NCBI GenBank assembly: GCA_025458085.1
Contig: JALOTC010000030.1
Span: 1-35,673 of the forward strand
DNA from: Cypionkella sp.
GTDB taxonomy: Bacteria > Pseudomonadota > Alphaproteobacteria > Rhodobacterales > Rhodobacteraceae
Length of the DNA stretch: 35,673 nucleotides
Direction of reading: 5' to 3'
Part shown: in pieces, positions 33,294-35,673 of the stretch
How the letters are laid out: each line of letters opens with the position of its first letter
Position numbering within the stretch: the first letter of the stretch is position 1
Program-made: the position numbers and the translations under genes
Notes under the pieces: model-generated
What the model was told of the DNA's origin: nothing
What the model saw: the letters and a program-made list of their open reading frames with translations, nothing else
Databases searched by the model: none

Positions 33294-34007
33294 ATGGCCC
33301 TGTCTTTCCCCCGTCCTTTCCGCAGCGCCTTGCTGGTTCTGCCCCTTCTGCTGCCCTTGGCCCAGCCCGCGCTTGCAGATTCGCCGGCCACGCTGACCGT
33401 CACGGGCGAGGGTATGGTCGAGGCCGTGCCGGATATGGCTGTGCTTTCCCTGGGAGTCACCAGCACGGCGGCGACGGCGGCAGAGGCGATGGCGGCCAAT
33501 AGCGCCGCGCTGAAGGTCGTGATCGACCGCCTGACGGCCTCGGGCTTTGCCGAGCGTGATGTGCAGACCGAAAGCCTGTCTCTCAACCCCAATTGGGAGG
33601 GGCATGGGCAGGAAGATGGCGTGCCGCGCATCGCCTCCTACACCGCATCGAACCAAGTGATGATCCGAGTGCGCGATCTGGCCAGTTTGGGCGCGGTGCT
33701 GGATGCCGTTGTGACCGATGGCGCGAATACAATGAACGGCCTGAGCTTTGGGCTTTCAAACCCCCGCCCGGCAGAGGATGAGGCACGCAAAAGCGCCGTT
33801 GCCGATGCGCGTGCCAAGGCAGAGCTGTTGGCCACTGCGGCAGGGGTGCGTCTGGGTCCGGTTCTTTCGATTTCGGAACAGGGCGGTTATGCGCCGCCGA
33901 TGCCGATGTTCCGCGCAGATGCCGTGATGGCCGAAGCGGTTCCCATGGCGCCGGGCGAGATCACCACTTCGGCGCGCGTCACCATCGTCTGGGCTTTGGA
34001 GCAGTAA
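33294..34007 (+). CDS. Exported SIMPL-domain protein (DUF541)
   Basis: A 237-aa protein with a signal peptide (SALLVLPLLLPLAQPALA before DSPATLTV) and one SIMPL/DUF541 domain: TVTGEGMVEAVPDMAVLSLG, then NPNWEG, YTASNQVMIRVRDL, LSFGLSNPRPAEDEARKSAV and the closing ITTSARVTIVWALE. It is probably periplasmic; the family is of uncertain function. I chose the ATG at 33294 because GGAGG lies eight bases before it; an upstream ATG at 33264 has weaker support. A strong hairpin terminator follows. Confidence 0.87.
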   Translation: MALSFPRPFRSALLVLPLLLPLAQPALADSPATLTVTGEGMVEAVPDMAVLSLGVTSTAATAAEAMAANSAALKVVIDRLTASGFAERDVQTESLSLNPNWEGHGQEDGVPRIASYTASNQVMIRVRDLASLGAVLDAVVTDGANTMNGLSFGLSNPRPAEDEARKSAVADARAKAELLATAAGVRLGPVLSISEQGGYAPPMPMFRADAVMAEAVPMAPGEITTSARVTIVWALEQ

Positions 34008-34014
34008 AACAAAA

Positions 34015-34044
34015 GGGGCGCGGCGGAATGGCCGCGCCCCTTTC
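34015..34044. terminator. Bidirectional intrinsic terminator
   Basis: GGGGCGCGGC (34015-34024) pairs perfectly with GCCGCGCCCC (34031-34040) around a six-base loop. It is flanked by AAAACAAAA on the left and TTTC on the right, so it can end transcripts of both convergent genes (SIMPL protein and sulfhydrylase). Confidence 0.75.
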
Positions 34045-34058
34045 GGTGGAACTGGCCC

Positions 34059-35384
34059 TTAGGCCGTGGCTTTGGCCAAGGCTTGATCCAGATCGGCGAT
34101 GATATCGGCCACATCCTCGATCCCGATGGACACGCGCACCACATTAGGCGCGGCGCCTGCCTTGATCTGTTGATCCTCGGTCAGTTGCCGATGGGTCGTG
34201 CTGGCCGAATGGATGATCAGGCTGCGCGTATCGCCAAGGTTCGCCACATGACTGAAGAGCTTGAGGTTATTGATCAATTTGACGCAAGCGTCATAGCCGC
34301 CTTTCAGCGCGAAAGTGAACAGCGCCCCCGCGCCGCGTGGGCAAATCCGGGCGATGCGGTCATGGTAAGGGCTGCTTTCCAGCCCGGCATAGGTGACATA
34401 TTCGACCCGCGGGTCTGCCTCCAGCCATTTGGCGACGGCCTTTGCATTCTCCACATGGCGCTGCATCCGCAGGCCCAGCGTTTCAATCCCCATCAGCGTG
34501 TAATGGGCGCCCTGCGGGTTCATCGTCATGCCGAGGTCGCGCAGACCCACGGCGATGGAATGGAAGGTAAAGGCCATCGACCCAAGCGCCGGGTGGAAGG
34601 CCAGCCCATGATAGGCCGGTTCGGGTTCCGACAGCGAAGGGAACTTGCCGCTGGCTGACCAGTCGAAGGTTCCGGAATCGACAACCACGCCCCCGGTCAC
34701 CGTGCCATTACCGGTCAGATACTTGGTGGCGGAATGCACCACCAGCGTCGCGCCATGCTTGATCGGATTGCACAGATAGGGGCTGGCCGAGGTGTTGTCG
34801 ACGATCAGCGGCAGGCCCACTTTGTTGGCCACGCCCGCCACAGCATCCAGATCGGTGATGTAGCCGCCAGGGTTGGCGATCGACTCGCAGAAAATGGCGC
34901 GGGTATTGGCATCCACCGCAGCCTCAAGCGCGGCGAGGTCGTCGAAATCAACAAATTTGGCCGACCAGCCAAAGCGTTTGATCGTCTGGCTGAACTGGGT
35001 CATCGTCCCGCCATAAAGCCGGGTGGAGGCCACCACGTTCCGCCCCGGCCCCATCAGCGGGAAAAGCGCCATGATCTGCGCCGCATGGCCCGAAGAGCAG
35101 CAGATCGCGCCCGCGCCGCCTTCAAGCGCGCAAACTCGCGCGGCCAGTGCCGAAACGGTCGGGTTGGTCAGGCGCGAATAGATGTAGCCCACTTCCTGCA
35201 AGTTAAACAGACGCGCCGCGTGATCGGCATCTTTGAACACATAGGCCGTGGTCTGATAAATCGGCACCTGACGCGCGCCGGTCGCCGGGTCAGGCTCGGC
35301 CCCCGCATGAATGGCCAAGGTGTCAAAGCCCAGTTTTGCTGTCCGGGTCAGGCTCGGCCCCCGCATGAATGGCCAAGGTGTCAA
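34059..35384 (-). CDS. metY: O-acetylhomoserine sulfhydrylase family, 5' end broken by tandem duplication
   Basis: PLP-dependent enzyme of the Cys/Met metabolism family making homocysteine from O-acetylhomoserine and sulfide. Features are QVPIYQTTAYVFKDADHAA, IYSRLTNPTV, LEGGAGAICCSSGHAAQ, IVDNTSASPYL, the PLP-lysine segment SATKYLTGNGT, and LGMTMNPQGAHYTLMG. The original start is clearly the ATG at 35409 (MTETAKLGFDTLAIHAG), but a perfect 58-bp tandem repeat shifts the frame so that start ends in a stop after about 28 codons. Removing one copy restores 430 codons plus a stop, the usual length. The remaining open frame can begin at the TTG at 35384 or the ATG at 35366. Choosing between MetY and cysteine-synthase-like function needs more than sequence. 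Confidence 0.85.
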   Translation of the reverse strand: MTPWPFMRGPSLTRTAKLGFDTLAIHAGAEPDPATGARQVPIYQTTAYVFKDADHAARLFNLQEVGYIYSRLTNPTVSALAARVCALEGGAGAICCSSGHAAQIMALFPLMGPGRNVVASTRLYGGTMTQFSQTIKRFGWSAKFVDFDDLAALEAAVDANTRAIFCESIANPGGYITDLDAVAGVANKVGLPLIVDNTSASPYLCNPIKHGATLVVHSATKYLTGNGTVTGGVVVDSGTFDWSASGKFPSLSEPEPAYHGLAFHPALGSMAFTFHSIAVGLRDLGMTMNPQGAHYTLMGIETLGLRMQRHVENAKAVAKWLEADPRVEYVTYAGLESSPYHDRIARICPRGAGALFTFALKGGYDACVKLINNLKLFSHVANLGDTRSLIIHSASTTHRQLTEDQQIKAGAAPNVVRVSIGIEDVADIIADLDQALAKATA

Positions 35385-35400
35385 AGCCCAGTTTTGCTGT
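35285..35400. repeat. Perfect 58-bp tandem duplication in the metY 5' end
   Basis: Positions 35285-35342 and 35343-35400 are identical, 58 bases each, with no spacer. The unit begins CCGGGTCAGGCTCGG and ends CAGTTTTGCTGT. It covers codons 4 to about 22 of the sulfhydrylase gene. As 58 is not a multiple of three, the frame is broken. Confidence 0.97.
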
Positions 35401-35529
35401 TTCGGTCATGGAATCCTCCCGTTCTTTGCGCGGAATGCTAGGCGCTTGCGCGGGGGGCGGCAACGGCAAAGGCGGTTGCCGCTGCCGACAGGCCCGCTAC
35501 TCTGCCCGCAAAGCTGACCGGAGGATATC

Positions 35530-35673
35530 ATGCTGACCCCTTTCCACCTTGCAATTCATGTGCGCGACCTTGATGAAGCCCGCGCCTTCTATGGCGGGGT
35601 TTTGGGCTGCGCTGAGGGGCGCTCTGCCCCAACTTGGGTGGATTTTTCCTTTTTCGGCCATCAACTGAGCCTG
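35530..35673 (+). CDS. VOC-family (glyoxalase/dioxygenase-like) protein, 5' part only
   Basis: The window ends 48 codons into this gene. The ATG at 35530 follows GGAGGATATC, a strong ribosome site. [20 protein letters not shown] and YGGVLGC are the typical first beta-alpha-beta unit of the vicinal-oxygen-chelate fold, with His7 as the likely first metal ligand. FFGHQLSL at the edge fits relatives. The enzyme activity cannot be judged from this part. It is divergent from the sulfhydrylase gene across 120 bases. Confidence 0.8.
   Translation, partial: MLTPFHLAIHVRDLDEARAFYGGVLGCAEGRSAPTWVDFSFFGHQLSL

Noticed and set aside
1-35673. tRNA, rRNA, CRISPR, insertion sequence or prophage
   Set aside because: No cloverleaf-like sequence, regularly spaced repeat, transposase or phage protein was recognised on either strand.

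Overview
The window reads as a high-GC alphaproteobacterial chromosome segment, most likely Rhodobacterales (Rhodobacter/Gemmobacter/Tabrizicola-like). The reasons are protein-level resemblance to that order, the psd-pssA-pmtA phosphatidylcholine block, CbiZ-based cobinamide salvage, a CarD regulator and DUF6476 beside rluD-rpoH. I see no rRNA, tRNA, CRISPR array, insertion sequence or phage gene. Coding density is very high and no gene-free stretch exceeds 300 bases.

Layout. 14-5914 (+) is a tight cobalamin operon: outer-membrane TonB receptor, BtuF, BtuC, BtuD, CbiZ and a second BtuF-like protein without a signal peptide; after the first gap the genes overlap by 4 nt. 5904-8289 holds a small DUF6476 membrane protein (-), an RluD-type pseudouridine synthase and rpoH (+). 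8417-10501 (+) encodes the path from CDP-diacylglycerol to phosphatidylcholine. 10564-12763 (+) has a Gfo/Idh/MocA oxidoreductase, a B12-binding-domain regulator and a DksA/TraR-type zinc-finger protein. 12878-17350 (-) has PepF, an ATP-dependent DNA ligase and its partner metallo-beta-lactamase exonuclease. 17506-22125 (+) is an Anbu cluster (ATP-grasp, alpha-E, transglutaminase, an unrecognised protein, Anbu protease). 22115-23373 (-) has an alpha/beta hydrolase and an SCP2 protein. 23445-28396 (+) has a TPR protein, a SUV3-like helicase, an S4 protein, ferredoxin FdxA and CarD. 28430-30296 has divergent cobS and cobT. The end has a large GspL/GspC-like protein (-), a SIMPL protein (+), an O-acetylhomoserine sulfhydrylase (-) and the start of a VOC-family gene (+).

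Cobalamin is the recurring theme: uptake (14-4479), cobinamide salvage (4476-5135), lower-ligand activation and attachment (cobT, cobS) and a B12-binding regulator (11630-12472).

The most striking observation is a series of short structural lesions in otherwise well-conserved genes. The TonB receptor, rpoH, the DNA ligase and the DksA-like gene each look as if a short segment is missing and the frame has shifted. BtuD has lost its ABC signature motif in frame. The sulfhydrylase carries a perfect 58-bp tandem duplication over its 5' end. Several junctions read sensibly in both frames across a short shared sequence, as expected for deletion, or assembly collapse, between short direct repeats. 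I cannot tell real mutation from assembly error without reads.
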